From Cerrena zonata (lineage: Eukaryota; Basidiomycota; Agaricomycetes; Polyporales; Cerrenaceae), in NCBI GenBank assembly GCA_038087015.1, contig JASBNA010000027.1, forward strand, positions 310,001 to 374,000: a stretch of 64,000 nucleotides of DNA. Reading direction: 5' to 3'. The notes under the pieces were generated by a model. It was not told where the DNA came from, did no database searches, and worked only from the letters and a program-made list of their open reading frames with translations. Shown here in pieces: positions 1-12,295 of the stretch (within the stretch, counting starts at the first letter, position 1; each line of letters opens with the position of its first letter). The position numbers and the translations under genes are program-made.

Positions 1-3000
1 ATAATAACTATGTAATCTTTCCGAATCCAGGCACTCGAAGAACATTCGTAGGAGTATCTCTTGTACCATGCCCATGAGGTGTATTAAACAGCCTTGATAG
101 CGTTTTATGAAATATTTCAAGACAGTACTAAAACCTAATCTAAATTAAGTCACAATAAAGGATTAATAAATCCCTGATGCAATTTTTGTTCAATTTTGCA
201 AAAAATGTGATAAAAAGTGAAGAAGTTGAAAAAGACTCTCACTTAACAACTACTTTCTTGAAAGCAATGATTATTCTTCTAAGTTATTCCCAGCATATTG
301 GACCTCTCAGAGCTAAGTCAAGTCCGATCATCCTTCTTCTTTCACTCTGGCTGCAAAATTTTCGATTCAAAAATCATTGAAAAAATTACCCCAAAAAAAA
401 TCTTTCATCGAAAAGGTTCATTATAAAAAAAAAAAAAATCAAAAGATTTGACTGCAAATTTCCCGATTTAATGTAAAACTTTTAATGCTGGAATCGAACC
501 AATGGCATCCAAGCAGTTGGTAAATATAAAAAATGTGGTCCTCCAGGGCCAAAATCAGCCAATACCTTCATGAATGCCCACTCCTCCCACCAAACCTCAC
601 TTCCCGTCATAACAGAACCCTTGATTCCCACCCCTCCAAAACAACCAAAGCTCATCACACCTTTTGATCAGCTCGCCAACAACAAGTTGACACCTCGATC
701 TTCACCATATGCAAAATATTATCAACAAATCGACTGTTTCGCAAGAGTACACTTCCCTTTGCAAACTGTCCGACATTAAAGATGGTTTTAGGAAGGGCAT
801 TACAAAGTTCGTTCAGTCTGGCTGTTAATGTGTTCAAAAAAACTTATGGTTCGGACTGTAGCTCGTACGTGTAAACTTTACCTTAAGCATTAAAATGGCC
901 CCTAATACAGTAAAACAAAACTAGTATGAGGTTGTAAATTACAGTCTTATCACATAAATTCAAATCCCAAATCGTCTTAAAACCCTAGCTTTAGATTTTT
1001 CTTCTCTGCTCCTAACAAAACAACATCAGATTTAACAGAAGTGTCATTTAATTTCAAAAGATGATAAGAATTCTTGATATAATCAATTTATATGACTTTT
1101 TTAGGCTCTAAGCAAAAACACACTCAATTCCAAAACATCAGTTATATATTGCCATTTGCTTAAAGATTCATGCTGAGCTACACATCGCACTATATCAAAG
1201 TCTCTTGGAAAATATAACAAAAACCAACCTGTAAAGTTTAGTGGAAAAAAGCGATACGTAACCTCGTAGATTTGCGGTATTCGTCCTTAAAGCTAATGAA
1301 ACATACTTATCATGATAAAACAAAATATAGCAGAGAGTGATATCTAGAATAGAATAGTTTACTACGCTTCTATGTGCATGAACATATATAAATAAAACAA
1401 AAAAATAACTCAGCAAGGAAAACAAAAAAAGGCTCTAAAAACAACCTCATTCAACTTTCCAATTTTTGATTGTGAGCTTTCGTACATCCTTTTCGACTTT
1501 TCTTGATTTGAATGTCATCGAATATAAAAAGCGCGATAACAGAAATAGATCTCACTGCGTCTTTTAGTCGTAGTCGATTTTTATCAACAGAAAGAAACAT
1601 AAATGTCCCTCCAAGAAATAATAAAGAAAATATTCTACTCAAGTTAATAAACCGAGTTGGAACTATACTACAAAATGCAGCAAAAAAAATTAGCAAAGGA
1701 CATCATGACCGCCAAAAGAATGACTGTAAGAAGCTAAATGTCATATGTGATCTCAAGAATCAATGCATTCATAAACACAAGGTACGTCAAGCCGATGATT
1801 ATTATGACCGTGTTCCTTGAGGCTCATCAAACAAAAACTAGTCATTGAGATACACTGATAAAAACTAGAATCCTCTGGTTCTACGACAAAAATCGACTCA
1901 GTCTGTCGGATTTTGGTCTTATGTATACTAATGTATATTTAAATGCTATCTTCAAACCCTTTGATTTGGTAATTATTAGTAGCATTGAGTAGATCAAACT
2001 AAAGACATTCAATACAAAAGATGACGTCTGCTAGAATATTGCTTCTTTGATGCTTATTTATTCTTAAGCATTTTTCTATCAATATTTGAAAAAACAACTT
2101 CGTTGACTATTCGTTAAAAGAAAGAGGCTTCTCCGAGATTGTAACTGTATAAAGTTGCCAGAATGGTGGTCAAGTTGGCAAATAAATCATTAATCAATAT
2201 ATCTCTTAAGAATTCGAATTAGGTTCGAAGAAAATAGGAGTATCTCTTTCACGCAAGTCTTCGAATGAGAATCACGGACACTAGTCGTCAGATTGCAATG
2301 AGAGCAAACTGACGGACCAGCAAAATGATGACTAGTAACATAATTAACAATACATTAAACGTAGTCATATGGTAGGCCCACCAACTAAACACGACCTGGG
2401 TAATCCATAACGATATTATTCAATGCTAATTTAGCAGAAACCAGCATATCGAACATTCTATGCTCAAAGGAGCTTCTCTCAGGCTCAAACATATCCTTAA
2501 TAGAGTACTTAATTTGGGTATTCCAATTGCGGTACATTATAAATCAAACCATTCGGATCCTGATTCTAGTACATAGGGATTACCACCTTTATCTTCGAAG
2601 TTAATGGACACTTAAAAATACAAATACGTCTTAACATCTTTGATCTTTGAATGGCAAAAGATACTTCTTGCGAATTACGACTTCCACAGCATGAATATTT
2701 TATAGAATTCCTACGATTTTATATGTTGCAAGACTTTTTCTTGCGAGTAAGATTGTATATTTCAACATCTATAATAGTGATTTATGTAGGTTCAGAGCCA
2801 AGATATGTTAAGATGATTCTTTCGCGGTTAGCTTTTGCAAGAAGCAACCATCTTTATGGATTTTGATACGAATCATAGCTGCAATAGTATTTCGTAAAGA
2901 TTTTAGAACGCAAGTCCCTAGAATAATAATATGTAATTGCAGCCATACCTTTTTTCCCAAAACATTGTAAAGAGACATATTCTGATTACGTATATCATAT

Positions 3001-3174
3001 ATTCAACTTTTACTTTGTTTTTGAATCCTTTGTTTGTCTAATAGTTTGGGTGAATTCTATGGAATTGCAATCACCTGCATCTCAATTGAGTGTTTCTAAA
3101 CTACAAATTAGAATAGTCAATGTAAAAAAGAACATACATGTTTAACAATTTGCAGGTCCTATCTGTAATATTAG
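1..3174. other. Gene-free AT-rich DNA, left part
   Basis: I find no recognisable gene here. The longest ATG-started frame is 102 codons at 1512-1820 on the plus strand; it has no motif I know and could be chance in DNA this AT-rich. There is a poly(A) run near 427-438. Position 485-495 on the minus strand contains a perfect tRNA B-box core, but no complete cloverleaf can be drawn around it. Together with 3637-7182 this is by far the most gene-poor part of the window. Confidence 0.6.
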
Positions 3175-3636
3175 CTAATTATCTTTAGTGTAGGCTAAAT
3201 GAAGAAAATCGAAAAGCACCTTACGAATTACTCTTGCATCCACGGGCGAGCATTTCAAAACATAGTTAATAATGAAAACAATCACGTGTTCATTAGATGA
3301 TTTTTTCAATATGAAGCTTGCTTTCTGAAAAAAATGGCTTCTAAAGGGTGTTTCTGCTTCGTTATCTACAAAAGGATTTACTCCAATGTGACCGCATGTA
3401 AGTATTATTATAAGTACATTTGCTTGCCTAATCTTATCTGCCAAACTGCTTTCAAATGGGATGCAATCTATTTCGTGACACTCATAGATCATTTCGATGT
3501 TTTCAATTGAAAGTTGTTGTATCTTAGTGCTCTTTTTTTGAGTGCATATCTCGTTCGAAAACATTTGAAGATATCTTTTGGTATCTTTGGGGATCCTCTC
3601 AATGTAGATTCTTTCGTTTTCATGGAAATTCTCCAT
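3175..3636 (-). CDS. Hypothetical protein, 153 aa
   Basis: This is an ATG-started open frame of 153 codons inside an otherwise gene-free region. I do not recognise the protein. It begins MENFHENERIYIERI, is rich in Ile, Lys and Glu, and has hydrophobic stretches near residues 73-82 and 118-127 that are too short for confident membrane spans. No signal peptide or catalytic motif is visible. By a rough hand estimate, a frame this long is unlikely by chance in 7 kb of DNA of this composition, so it may be a young, species-restricted or recently decayed gene. Nothing nearby suggests a function. Confidence 0.4.
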   Translation of the reverse strand: MENFHENERIYIERIPKDTKRYLQMFSNEICTQKKSTKIQQLSIENIEMIYECHEIDCIPFESSLADKIRQANVLIIILTCGHIGVNPFVDNEAETPFRSHFFQKASFILKKSSNEHVIVFIINYVLKCSPVDARVIRKVLFDFLHLAYTKDN

Positions 3637-6600
3637 CGGTAGAATTGTTTATCAATGCAAATATATATCTATCTAGGTCGCATGAATTCTGATTAAAAAA
3701 TCGATTATCTGTTTGAACATGATTATCATGCTATGTTCTTTGATTCGATTAATCGCAGTAATTTTAAGAAGGAGGCCTTCATATGTATTCATATTCAAAT
3801 TCATTCTCAAGTCTATGGATTAACTATAGACTTGCGAAATCGAAAATTCAATACAAGCATATTCGAAAGGGGATACGAAATCTTTTAATTCTGAGCATGA
3901 TGAGTGTGGCTAGGAATCGCGAGTTGAAGGTTAATAGGCAGAAGGTCCTGAGTATTTTCGGCTAAAAACCAATCACTAACAGATTTGGTTTTCCATTTAC
4001 TTCGAGAATATTTCTCGGAGCTGATATGTGATGTAACACAATCTCTAATCTTGTAATTGATGTATTTCTTTATTTTGACCGCAATTACTTATATTCTTGG
4101 CTCTTCGAGTTTGGCATAAAAGTTCAGGTCCTCATATGCCTATGACAAGAATCTATTTTCTCTAATAACCATTTGTTTTACAACGGTATGATTGATATAG
4201 AAATAGTAGTAGCAATCTGTGAAGATGATGATGAAGAACTAGTTAAGTACAGACTTAAAACTTTTTTTAAAGAGTTCTCTAATAATTGAGATCACGGAAG
4301 CTTTGTTTAGAAAGCTACAATCGCCTTTACAGGTACAAGGAGCCTTAGGATTTTTTTGTCTACTTCATTTTGACTGGTTTGGTGAGATATTAGTAAAAGT
4401 TCGTTTGGCAGCTGCCCCCATAGATTAAATTTTACAGTTCCATCATGGTATCACGTACTTACGCGTCTGATTGATTAGCTTATTTAATCTAGTTCATTTG
4501 AATGTTTTTTCTGATTCTATCTATATTGTTTTTCTTGGAGGTAGTTTGATTTTTCGGACGTAAGTTCGTAAACCAATTAAGCCTGTCAATGAAAATCAAC
4601 ATTCTACCTAGTTGTTACCAAAGTTTTTTACTACTTTTCGCAAATGTCCAAATGGCGAACTCTGAGAGAGCTTTGAGAATAGGCCTACTTTGGAAGGTAC
4701 GAAGAAGATCTTTTGCGAGGGCCCTTTCCAATAATAATGTATACGATTTGTCAACCCTCTTTTTTAACACACTTTGCTATGAAGCTCATGATTAACAGAA
4801 TATAACAGTGTGATTAAGCATTGCCGTGTTATTTGGAAACGTAATTACCCAACCCAAAACACAATCTTTGTAGAAGGGTGTTGAAAGATATTCATTCGCC
4901 ATGTCTCGATCGTTTCGTTTTTTTTGTATATTTTTTTTTTTGCAATAAGAGAATATATTTATATACTTATAGATAGAAAGAAATACAAAGGAAAGATTTA
5001 GACAAACCATAGAAACTCCGGGAGAATTTAATGGTGGTTTAGAAAACTATATAGGATTTAGACTTTTGGTAAAAGCAACAAAGACTAAGGGCAGAAATAC
5101 TAGAAAAATCCTGCTTAAAGATCATCATGGTGTGATTTAAGCTATTTGTTCAGTTTTGTAAGAAATTTCAACAACAAGAGGATGATGGTCTGAAGCTAGG
5201 ATAAGATACTATGAAGTTTTATGTAAAGGGCTAATGACAAATAGCCTACCCAAGGTTAAACAGTCCCAAAAACCTGAGGCCACATAACTTGAGCTATGAG
5301 TTGCACCTCGATAAACCAATAAAAAGGTAACAATCCAAAACCTATGGAAACCTCAGGACCCTGGTAAAAAAACAGACACAAGGAAATCAACAGTGACTGG
5401 GTGTTTCAAAGCCATTGCTTTTTGTTCTTTATTATTAGGAGGTACTTTTCTTGTTTCGAGGTTAATTTTATCACCTTAATCATCAGACGAAGTGTTGTTC
5501 TCTTCGTTTGTTCTAATATTATAATAATCGTCTTCATTAGGGTTATCTGGAAAATTTTCGTCATCTCAAGGTTTCAATCTTCAAAACACTTAATCCATTG
5601 AGTGTCATTAATAAAAGATTGATTAACTAATAATAAGGCCATTTTATTAAGGAATTTTCCATCGAAGTGGCTACAAGCAGATTATTGCACCAATTCCATA
5701 CGAACCATGGAAAAGGCCAAAGATTTGGATTGTTTTTCTTGGGTTGGGTGTAGTTTATAGATCAATGCTTTAGAAGAATATAAATAAAACAGGTCCTAGG
5801 TATAGGATCAAAGGTATTAGAGTCCTGTAAAGCCTCAAACGAACGGTTGCAAAAAAGGCAGCCCACTTCAGCCAGTGCTCTAAACCAGGATGAAAAAGAT
5901 GAATATAATCAGTATTATCTTGAAAGTCGGTAAGAAAATTCACTAACAGCGAGTCAAAACTATTCCAAGTCAAGGTAAGAGCTATGAAAAGGGGTGAAAA
6001 GTTTTTTTGGATAAATGTAGATCAATTTGATATTTTGATGTTGATCAGACTTCAAAGTAATATACGCCATCTCAACATATTTTTTCAATGTCAATTAGCT
6101 AGAATAAACCATGTTTTGTATCACAAAGTCTTCTATAGTGAAGATTACGGAAGTCAATGTTTGATCAAGAGGTTCTAGAGTGGGTTTCCGGATTCTTTCA
6201 ACCATGTAAATCAAAATGGGGAAGTGCCAGCCAACAGACGTATCATTAGTGTGGTGTGTAGAGAGAGATTATTTGCTTGTTTAAGATGCTGCAGCTAATA
6301 CCTCCGGTGTTTAGTCCATCAATGTTGTGGACGTCAGTTTGTATTTAATTTGTTAAAAGCAGAAGTTCTAAGAGCTGGTAGAAAGCCTAGATTCTTCTGT
6401 GTGATCTTTTCAAGCCAATTTCATAATGATAGATAAGGTATATGAGATACATTCTTTGTTTATTCGATCTTAAGATAATGATATTCACGATTGTCTGGAT
6501 TATCTCGAATACTAAAGCTTTCGATGAGCAATTCGTAAAAGAATAATTTAGTATCCTTGAAAAAGCACTAATAGCTGAGCTTTGAACCCCCGGTCTTTGA

Positions 6601-7182
6601 CAAAGTTATATTTGAATAAGTTGAAGTTTGGATTATAATATAATTAGTAGAATTGTTTTAGTAAGACTATTCGTTTGCATTACTTGTATCAATACTATTG
6701 GCGTAACTAGTGCTGCGAAAAAGAACAGCGACTTTTTCTCATTTTTTGCATCAATCTTGCCAAAATCGTAGTTTTAGTTAAGCGAAAAACATACTTAAGC
6801 TTAAGGAGATACAAGACTTGATTAAAATTAATGTAAACTGACCATTAGTAATGGTTCGAATTTGAGTAATGCAGCTAACACCATAACCTAATGCAGTTAG
6901 TTTAAACGGCCAGATTTTGAAAATAAGTGCGATCGGATCAGTGAACCCTTTAGAGTAAATGAGGAACATTTTTCCAAATGCGGTAATGATAAGAACTGCA
7001 ATAAACAGCTTCCGCTAATAAATTTTCATTAATCAAGATAATGATTTATTGGAGAAAATTAGTATAAATTGACTATGATTCTTCAAGTTTGAAGGATATT
7101 TTCTTTTTGAAATCATCAACAGTTTAATTGACTTAGTTCATTAACAAATCACTCAATTTAAATCAGAAAACTCCAATTCAAA
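3637..7182. other. Gene-free AT-rich DNA, right part of the left-end block
   Basis: No recognisable gene is seen. The frames present are all 75 codons or shorter and carry no motif; the 60-codon frame at 3783-3965 and the 64-codon frame at 5984-6178 are the least poor. The final few hundred bases serve as promoter for the cupin gene that starts at 7183. Together with 1-3174 it makes about 7 kb with at most one gene, while the rest of the window has roughly one gene per 2 kb. Confidence 0.6.
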
Positions 7183-7542
7183 ATGCCAATGAAATACAAA
7201 GCTTCTGCTGAAGGTAAAGCCGTCAAACCACCAGCAATTGAATCTCCAGGTAACAACTCCTTCTTAGGTGATGTTCTTACTACTGATGCTCCAAAGGAAA
7301 CCCAATTGTCTTCTGGTTTCTACAGACAAGACAAGGGTGAAGCTTTAGTTTACCACTACACTTACGATGAAACCAAAATCATTTTAGAAGTCGAAGGTGA
7401 ATTCTTCATCTCCGATGAAACTGGATACAAAGTTTCTGCTAAACCAGGTGATGTTTTCATCTTCAACAAAGGTACTACTGTTACTTTCGAATCTACTGGT
7501 ACTGCTCTTGGTTTCTTTACCGGTTTAAGACCACCAATGTAA
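7183..7542 (+). CDS. Small cupin-domain protein (EutQ/DUF861-like)
   Basis: The 119-aa product is essentially one cupin beta-barrel. The C-terminal half, about residues 45-119, shows the cupin pattern: a strand ending YHYTYDETKIILEVEGEF, then the turn VSAKPGDVFIFNKGT, then a strand ending in GFFTGLRPPM. The glycine and PGD of cupin motif 2 are clear. The usual metal-binding His/Glu set is only partly present (H66, E77, E79), so enzymatic activity is uncertain. Small single-domain cupins like this occur in many fungi and resemble the ethanolamine-utilisation EutQ fold; their substrate is generally unknown. Codon choice is highly biased towards preferred yeast codons, which suggests strong expression. 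The start is the first of two nearby ATGs (M1 or M3). Confidence 0.75.
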   Translation: MPMKYKASAEGKAVKPPAIESPGNNSFLGDVLTTDAPKETQLSSGFYRQDKGEALVYHYTYDETKIILEVEGEFFISDETGYKVSAKPGDVFIFNKGTTVTFESTGTALGFFTGLRPPM

Positions 7543-8251
7543 AGTGGCTAAGAACTTAACTAAGGTCTGGCACTGATCAGTTAAAATAAATTTCAACATA
7601 TAGATTCTCTTAGGTAAATATTCAAAATAAAATTTTTTCTGTACTGAAAACTCGCTTGTATTTTAAAGACTCTGATAGCATAGCTTGAATATTCTCATCA
7701 TCACTATAATCAATAAACAAATTTCGGAAGAACGATGAAAAGAGTTCAGATAAACAGATTGGGGTTAAAGGGTTATTAGCGGGTGTCAATCTAGACATTG
7801 CGAGAGAAACGATAAGGCCGAAACGCGCCAAAGTTGGGCAGCTTCGTGAATAACGATTGATTAGAGTTTCAAGCATCCCCAGCACTTACAATCATAACTA
7901 GAGGATAGCGGATGATTAGCGGTTAAGCATTATTACCTGGAGTTTTGAAATAGTTTGAAAATTTCGAAAAGTTTCGCAACCAGTTTTACAGCGAACTTAA
8001 AATGACAGATAACCGCTAAAACAAATATTCAAGTATTTATGTATTTATGGATTGTTTGAATGCATCGGTTGGGAATGCTACATTTGGGAATTCTTACAAA
8101 AGATTTGAATAATATTAAATCACAGATTGCTATTAACATCTAATCTATATAGAATCTAATAAGAATAAATAAATAAGGAACTCTAAAACTTTTCAATTTT
8201 CCCAGAACATGAACTAAAATTTCTTTGATCAAATGCTTTTTAATTACAAGT
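7543..8251. other. Intergenic, convergent 3' ends of cupin gene and MET3
   Basis: This spacer lies between two convergent genes. An 87-codon minus-strand frame at 7622-7885 has an ATG but no recognisable motif and I do not call it a gene. A perfect 10-bp inverted repeat, TTAGCGGTTA at 7916-7925 and TAACCGCTAA at 8010-8019, brackets an 84-bp loop. No other feature is seen. Confidence 0.5.
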
Positions 8252-9847
8252 TTATTTATAAAAGCCTTGAGATTTTAAGTAGGAGATAATATCATCAACG
8301 ACGGTGTTGAGTTCAAATACGCCATTTTGTTGATTTAAGGAGAAAACACCATTATCGGCATCTTGTTCGCCATCAATGTTGACAATGATGGTATTTGACT
8401 TACCAACGGTATTAACAATGTTGGAATAATCAGATTTGACGGGAATAATGATACCAGAACCGGCTTTAGCTAATTCATTGATAAGGAAAGCATCGTTATA
8501 AGAAGAATCTAATTTAGTGATACGACGAGAACCATGGAATTGATTCAAACTAGATTGTAAAGCAAAAGATAAATATTCACCTTGTTCAGGATGAGATTTA
8601 GAAGAATCGATAACAATAGCAAAACCTTGATTAAATCTTGGAGGATTAGTATCTCTTAAAATTTTAACAACTTCAGGATAAGAAAACCATTCAGGGATAT
8701 CGGTACCATCTCTTAAACGTTGTCTTAATTCGGTACCGGAGATATTAGCAGTTTTAACTTTATTAGTATCGATAGTATCGATAGGAGCATATCTATCTTC
8801 ATCAGGTAAATAAGTAACCATTCTAAAAGGAACAACTTTAATTGGTAATTCATTTTCGAATTTAGCTAATAAATCTTGAGCGTCATAAGGACCATAAAAG
8901 CTTTCACCTTTTGAATTTGAACCAGGACCAGCATGATCTCTACCAACGATAAAATGGTCAACACCATAATTCAAACGAATTAAAGCATGCCATAAAGCTT
9001 CACGATCACCACCCATTCTCATAGCCAAGGGTAAAAGAGAAATGGTGGCTAAACCTTCAGGGTATTTTTTCAAAATTTGTTGATAAACTTTAACTCTAGT
9101 ATGATGATCAATATCACCCGGTTTAGTTAACCCAACAACTGGATGAACCAAAATATGGCCATCATCACCGATATCTTTAGCAGCACGAACGGTTAATTCA
9201 CGGTGAGCTCTATGCATTGGATTTCTAGTTTGGAAAGCAACAACGTGTTGTTTATCCCAACCTAATTTGATAAATTCTTCTCTCAATTCAGTTGGCGATT
9301 TACGGAATTCAACGTAATCATAATGTTTTGGATAATCAATACCTTGAATAGAACCACCAATATAAATATCACCAGCAATATTATTTAAATATTTGATAGC
9401 AGGATGTTCAGGATCACCTCTGAAGACTTTTTCGGCTTCTAAAGATTTATTTGGTTTATAAATTGATTCAATGGTTAAAACGGCTAAAGGTTTTTCATCT
9501 CTTAAATCTTTCAAAACAACACGATCTTTCAAGTTAAATTTCGAAGCGGTTTCTTGAGAAACATCCAAAGTAATTGGCATTGGCCATAATAAACCTTGGC
9601 CATTTGATTCATTTTTAATAGATGATAATCTCATATCAGAAACAACTGAATTATAATCATCTTCATTTAAAAACCCATTCAATGGAGAAAACCCCCCATT
9701 TAAAATAAGCTCTAAATCACATAATTGTCTATCAGTTAAAGTATAAGAAGGTAAACTAGCTGCTTCTTTTAATAAATCTGACTTAATAGAAGAGTCACGA
9801 ATGACTAAATCTTGTAATTGACCACCGTGTGGAGCGTGAACTGGCAT
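8252..9847 (-). CDS. MET3: ATP sulfurylase (sulfate adenylyltransferase)
   Basis: The enzyme joins ATP and sulfate to make adenosine 5'-phosphosulfate, the first step of sulfate assimilation, in the cytosol. The 531-aa product is close to the family length (S. cerevisiae Met3 is 511 aa). It has the PUA-like N-terminal domain, then the catalytic nucleotidyl-transferase domain with the signature [10 protein letters not shown] near residue 205 and GRDHAGPG near residue 303. A C-terminal domain of about 135 residues follows that resembles APS kinase but, as in other yeasts, shows no P-loop GxxxxGKS. The gene is divergent from GND1, and two TCACGTG boxes lie about 125-165 bp upstream of the ATG, as expected for the Cbf1-Met4-Met28 sulfur regulon. 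Start chosen at [10 protein letters not shown], the conserved N-terminus. Confidence 0.97.
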   Translation of the reverse strand: MPVHAPHGGQLQDLVIRDSSIKSDLLKEAASLPSYTLTDRQLCDLELILNGGFSPLNGFLNEDDYNSVVSDMRLSSIKNESNGQGLLWPMPITLDVSQETASKFNLKDRVVLKDLRDEKPLAVLTIESIYKPNKSLEAEKVFRGDPEHPAIKYLNNIAGDIYIGGSIQGIDYPKHYDYVEFRKSPTELREEFIKLGWDKQHVVAFQTRNPMHRAHRELTVRAAKDIGDDGHILVHPVVGLTKPGDIDHHTRVKVYQQILKKYPEGLATISLLPLAMRMGGDREALWHALIRLNYGVDHFIVGRDHAGPGSNSKGESFYGPYDAQDLLAKFENELPIKVVPFRMVTYLPDEDRYAPIDTIDTNKVKTANISGTELRQRLRDGTDIPEWFSYPEVVKILRDTNPPRFNQGFAIVIDSSKSHPEQGEYLSFALQSSLNQFHGSRRITKLDSSYNDAFLINELAKAGSGIIIPVKSDYSNIVNTVGKSNTIIVNIDGEQDADNGVFSLNQQNGVFELNTVVDDIISYLKSQGFYK

Positions 9848-10435
9848 TATGGAAACTTAGAGATGAAGAAGTAGATCAATCCTTGAATTACAAGTCGGAA
9901 TCTTCCATTTTTTTATTCCTACTGCAAAAAAATCAAGAAATTCATTCATTATAGCAGATCAGACAATAGCACGTGACAATACCCCGGAACAGCACGACGT
10001 CATCACCACTCACGTGCAGCCACCGGAAATCAGCAATTGCAGCAATCTGAGACACCCCCCAAAGCCGTTATCGGCGGGTGCCCACGACATTGCGCGACAT
10101 TGCGCGACACCCACCGAAAACCAAATAAAAAAACCGCGCAAAGCTGCCAAAGACGCAACCTGCAAACAGACCCGGTGCAACCTGCAAAAGCAAAAGAAAT
10201 CCAACAATTTTTTCAATTACTAACAATTTATTTTGCTTTAATGGCAAAAGTACTAGAACTAAGTTGAATTGTTTGTAAGCACACACAAAAAAAGTGATTT
10301 TTGTAGTTGGATTTTAAAATTAATATTTAATTCCCATAAATTCCACTCACCCTATTTCTTCTTTTTCTTTGATTAATCATTGAAATTTAATTCAATTTTA
10401 ACTAATTATCTTTCATTATCTCTTATCATTGTACA
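9848..10435. promoter_or_regulatory. Divergent MET3-GND1 promoter with two CACGTG boxes
   Basis: CACGTG occurs at 9970-9975 and 10011-10016, 41 bp apart start to start. Both read as TCACGTG in one orientation (minus for the first, plus for the second). TCACGTG is the core of sulfur-regulon promoters bound by Cbf1 with Met4/Met28. The stretch 10010-10160 is noticeably GC-richer than the surroundings, and GCGCGACA/GCGACA words repeat near 10091-10110. On the GND1 side a pyrimidine-rich tract near 10345-10430 precedes the ATG. Confidence 0.75.
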
Positions 10436-12295
10436 ATGTCTGCTCCAACGTATGTATTCTTTAAATTTCATCAATTGATAGCTTTGAGGTTGAGTTGAGT
10501 CCGATTCGTTCAAGGATGAATTTTTTTCCTGTTCTCTCGCCCCTCTTTTTTGGTGAACTTGCTTTAACCGTGGTCCAAGTCAATTGAATATATAATGGAC
10601 TTGATTTCACCTTTTGGTGAGATGATTGAATTATCAAGAGTTACTTTTAGAGCAAGTACCAACTAGGGAGGAAGGAAAAATAATTATTAATTGCTCTGAT
10701 TCGGACTTGTCTGCCCGTGGAAAAATATGTCGACAATGTCTCAAATAACTGCGATTAATCGATTATCTAAGCTTAATAATGAATTGACAGTCAATAGAAC
10801 TAGGGGTACTAACAAGAAACATAGTGGTGATATCGGTTTAATTGGTTTGGCCGTTATGGGTCAAAATTTGATCTTAAATGCCGCCGACAAAGGATTTACT
10901 GTTGTTGCTTATAATAGAACTGTTGCTAAAGTTGATCACTTTTTAGATAACGAAGCAAAGGGTAAATCAATCATTGGTGCTCATTCTATTCAAGAATTGG
11001 TTGATAACTTGAAAAGACCAAGAAGAATTATTCTTTTAGTTAAAGCTGGTAAACCAGTTGATGATTTCATTAACCAATTATTACCTTATTTAGAAAAAGG
11101 TGATATTGTCATTGATGGTGGTAATTCTCACTTCCCAGATTCTAATCGTCGTTACACTGAATTAAATGAAAAGGGTATTCTTTTCGTTGGTTCTGGTGTT
11201 TCTGGTGGTGAAGAAGGTGCTCGTTATGGTCCTTCTTTAATGCCTGGTGGTCATCCAGATGCTTGGCCTCACATTAAAGAAATTTTCCAATCAATTGCCG
11301 CTAAATCTGATGACGAACCTTGTTGTGATTGGGTTGGTGACGGTGGTGCCGGTCATTACGTTAAAATGGTTCATAATGGTATTGAATATGGTGATATGCA
11401 AGTTATTTGTGAAGCTTATGATTTATTAAAACGTGTTGGTAAATTCTCAAATAAAGAAATTGGTGATGTTTTCGCTAAATGGAATAATGGTGTTTTAGAT
11501 TCTTTCTTGGTTGAAATTACTAGAGATATCTTATATTATAATGATCCAACTGACAATAAACCTTTATTAGAAAAAATTTTGGATACCGCTGGTCAAAAAG
11601 GTACTGGTAAATGGACTGCTATCAATGCTTTAGATTTAGGTATGCCAGTTACTTTAATTGGTGAAGCTGTTTTCTCTAGATGTTTATCCGCTTTAAAATC
11701 TGAAAGAACCAGAGCTTCTTCCATCTTAACTGGTCCAACTGTTGAAGGTGAATCCCCAATTCAAGATAAACAAAAATTTGTTGATGATTTAGAACAAGCT
11801 CTTTATGCCTCCAAGATTATTTCTTATGCCCAAGGTTTCATGTTAATCAGAGAAGCTGCTAAAGAATATGGTTGGAAATTAAATAACCCAGCTATTGCTC
11901 TTATGTGGAGAGGTGGTTGTATTATCAGATCTGTTTTCTTGGGTGAAATCACTTCTGCTTATAGAGAAAACCCAGATTTAGAAAACTTATTATTCCATCC
12001 TTTCTTCAATGATGCTATTACCAAAGCTCAAAAAGGTTGGAGAGCCACCATTGGTAAAGCTGTTGAATTTGGTGTTCCAGTTCCTGCTTTCAGTACTGCT
12101 CTTTCTTTCTACGATGGTTACAGATCAGAAAAATTACCTGCTAACTTATTACAAGCTCAAAGAGATTACTTTGGTGCCCACACTTTCCAAGTCTTACCAG
12201 GTGAAGAAAATGATTTCCTCAAGAAAGGTGAATGGATCCACGTTAACTGGACCGGTAGAGGTGGTAACATTTCTGCTTCTACTTATGATGCTTAG
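10436..12295 (+). CDS. GND1: 6-phosphogluconate dehydrogenase, decarboxylating (two exons)
   Basis: The enzyme oxidatively decarboxylates 6-phosphogluconate to ribulose 5-phosphate with NADP in the pentose phosphate pathway. The gene is spliced. Exon 1 is 10436-10449 (MSAP plus two bases of Thr) and exon 2 is 10825-12295, giving 494 aa that start MSAPTGDIGLIGLAVMGQN, a typical length. The dinucleotide fold motif GLAVMGQN, the substrate loop GVSGGEEGARYGPS and the GGNSHF element are all present. An uninterrupted frame can be read back to an ATG at 10727, but that ATG lies inside the intron and the extra 33 residues are not family sequence. Codon bias is strong. The divergent neighbour is MET3. 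Confidence 0.96.
10450..10824 (+). other. GND1 spliceosomal intron, 375 nt
   Basis: The donor is GTATGT at 10450-10455. The branch site is a perfect TACTAAC at 10807-10813 and the acceptor is ATAG ending at 10824, only 11 nt after the branch site. Splicing joins CCAAC to TGGTGATATC and restores the conserved MSAPTGDIG N-terminus. The 3' part of the intron from 10727 is stop-free in frame with exon 2, so ORF-based annotation would mis-start the gene here. Confidence 0.93.

Noticed and set aside
470..560. Possible tRNA on the minus strand: perfect B-box GGTTCGATTCC (485-495) and an A-box-like TGGCCCTGGAGG upstream
   Set aside because: The T stem has a mismatch, acceptor ends do not pair and no anticodon arm can be drawn. 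At best it is a tRNA relic.
1512..1820. 102-codon plus-strand frame
   Set aside because: No motif; a frame of this length can arise by chance in several kb of this AT-rich DNA.
10727..10824. N-terminal extension MSTMSQITAINRLSK of GND1
   Set aside because: It lies within the intron; donor, branch site and acceptor give the conserved N-terminus instead.
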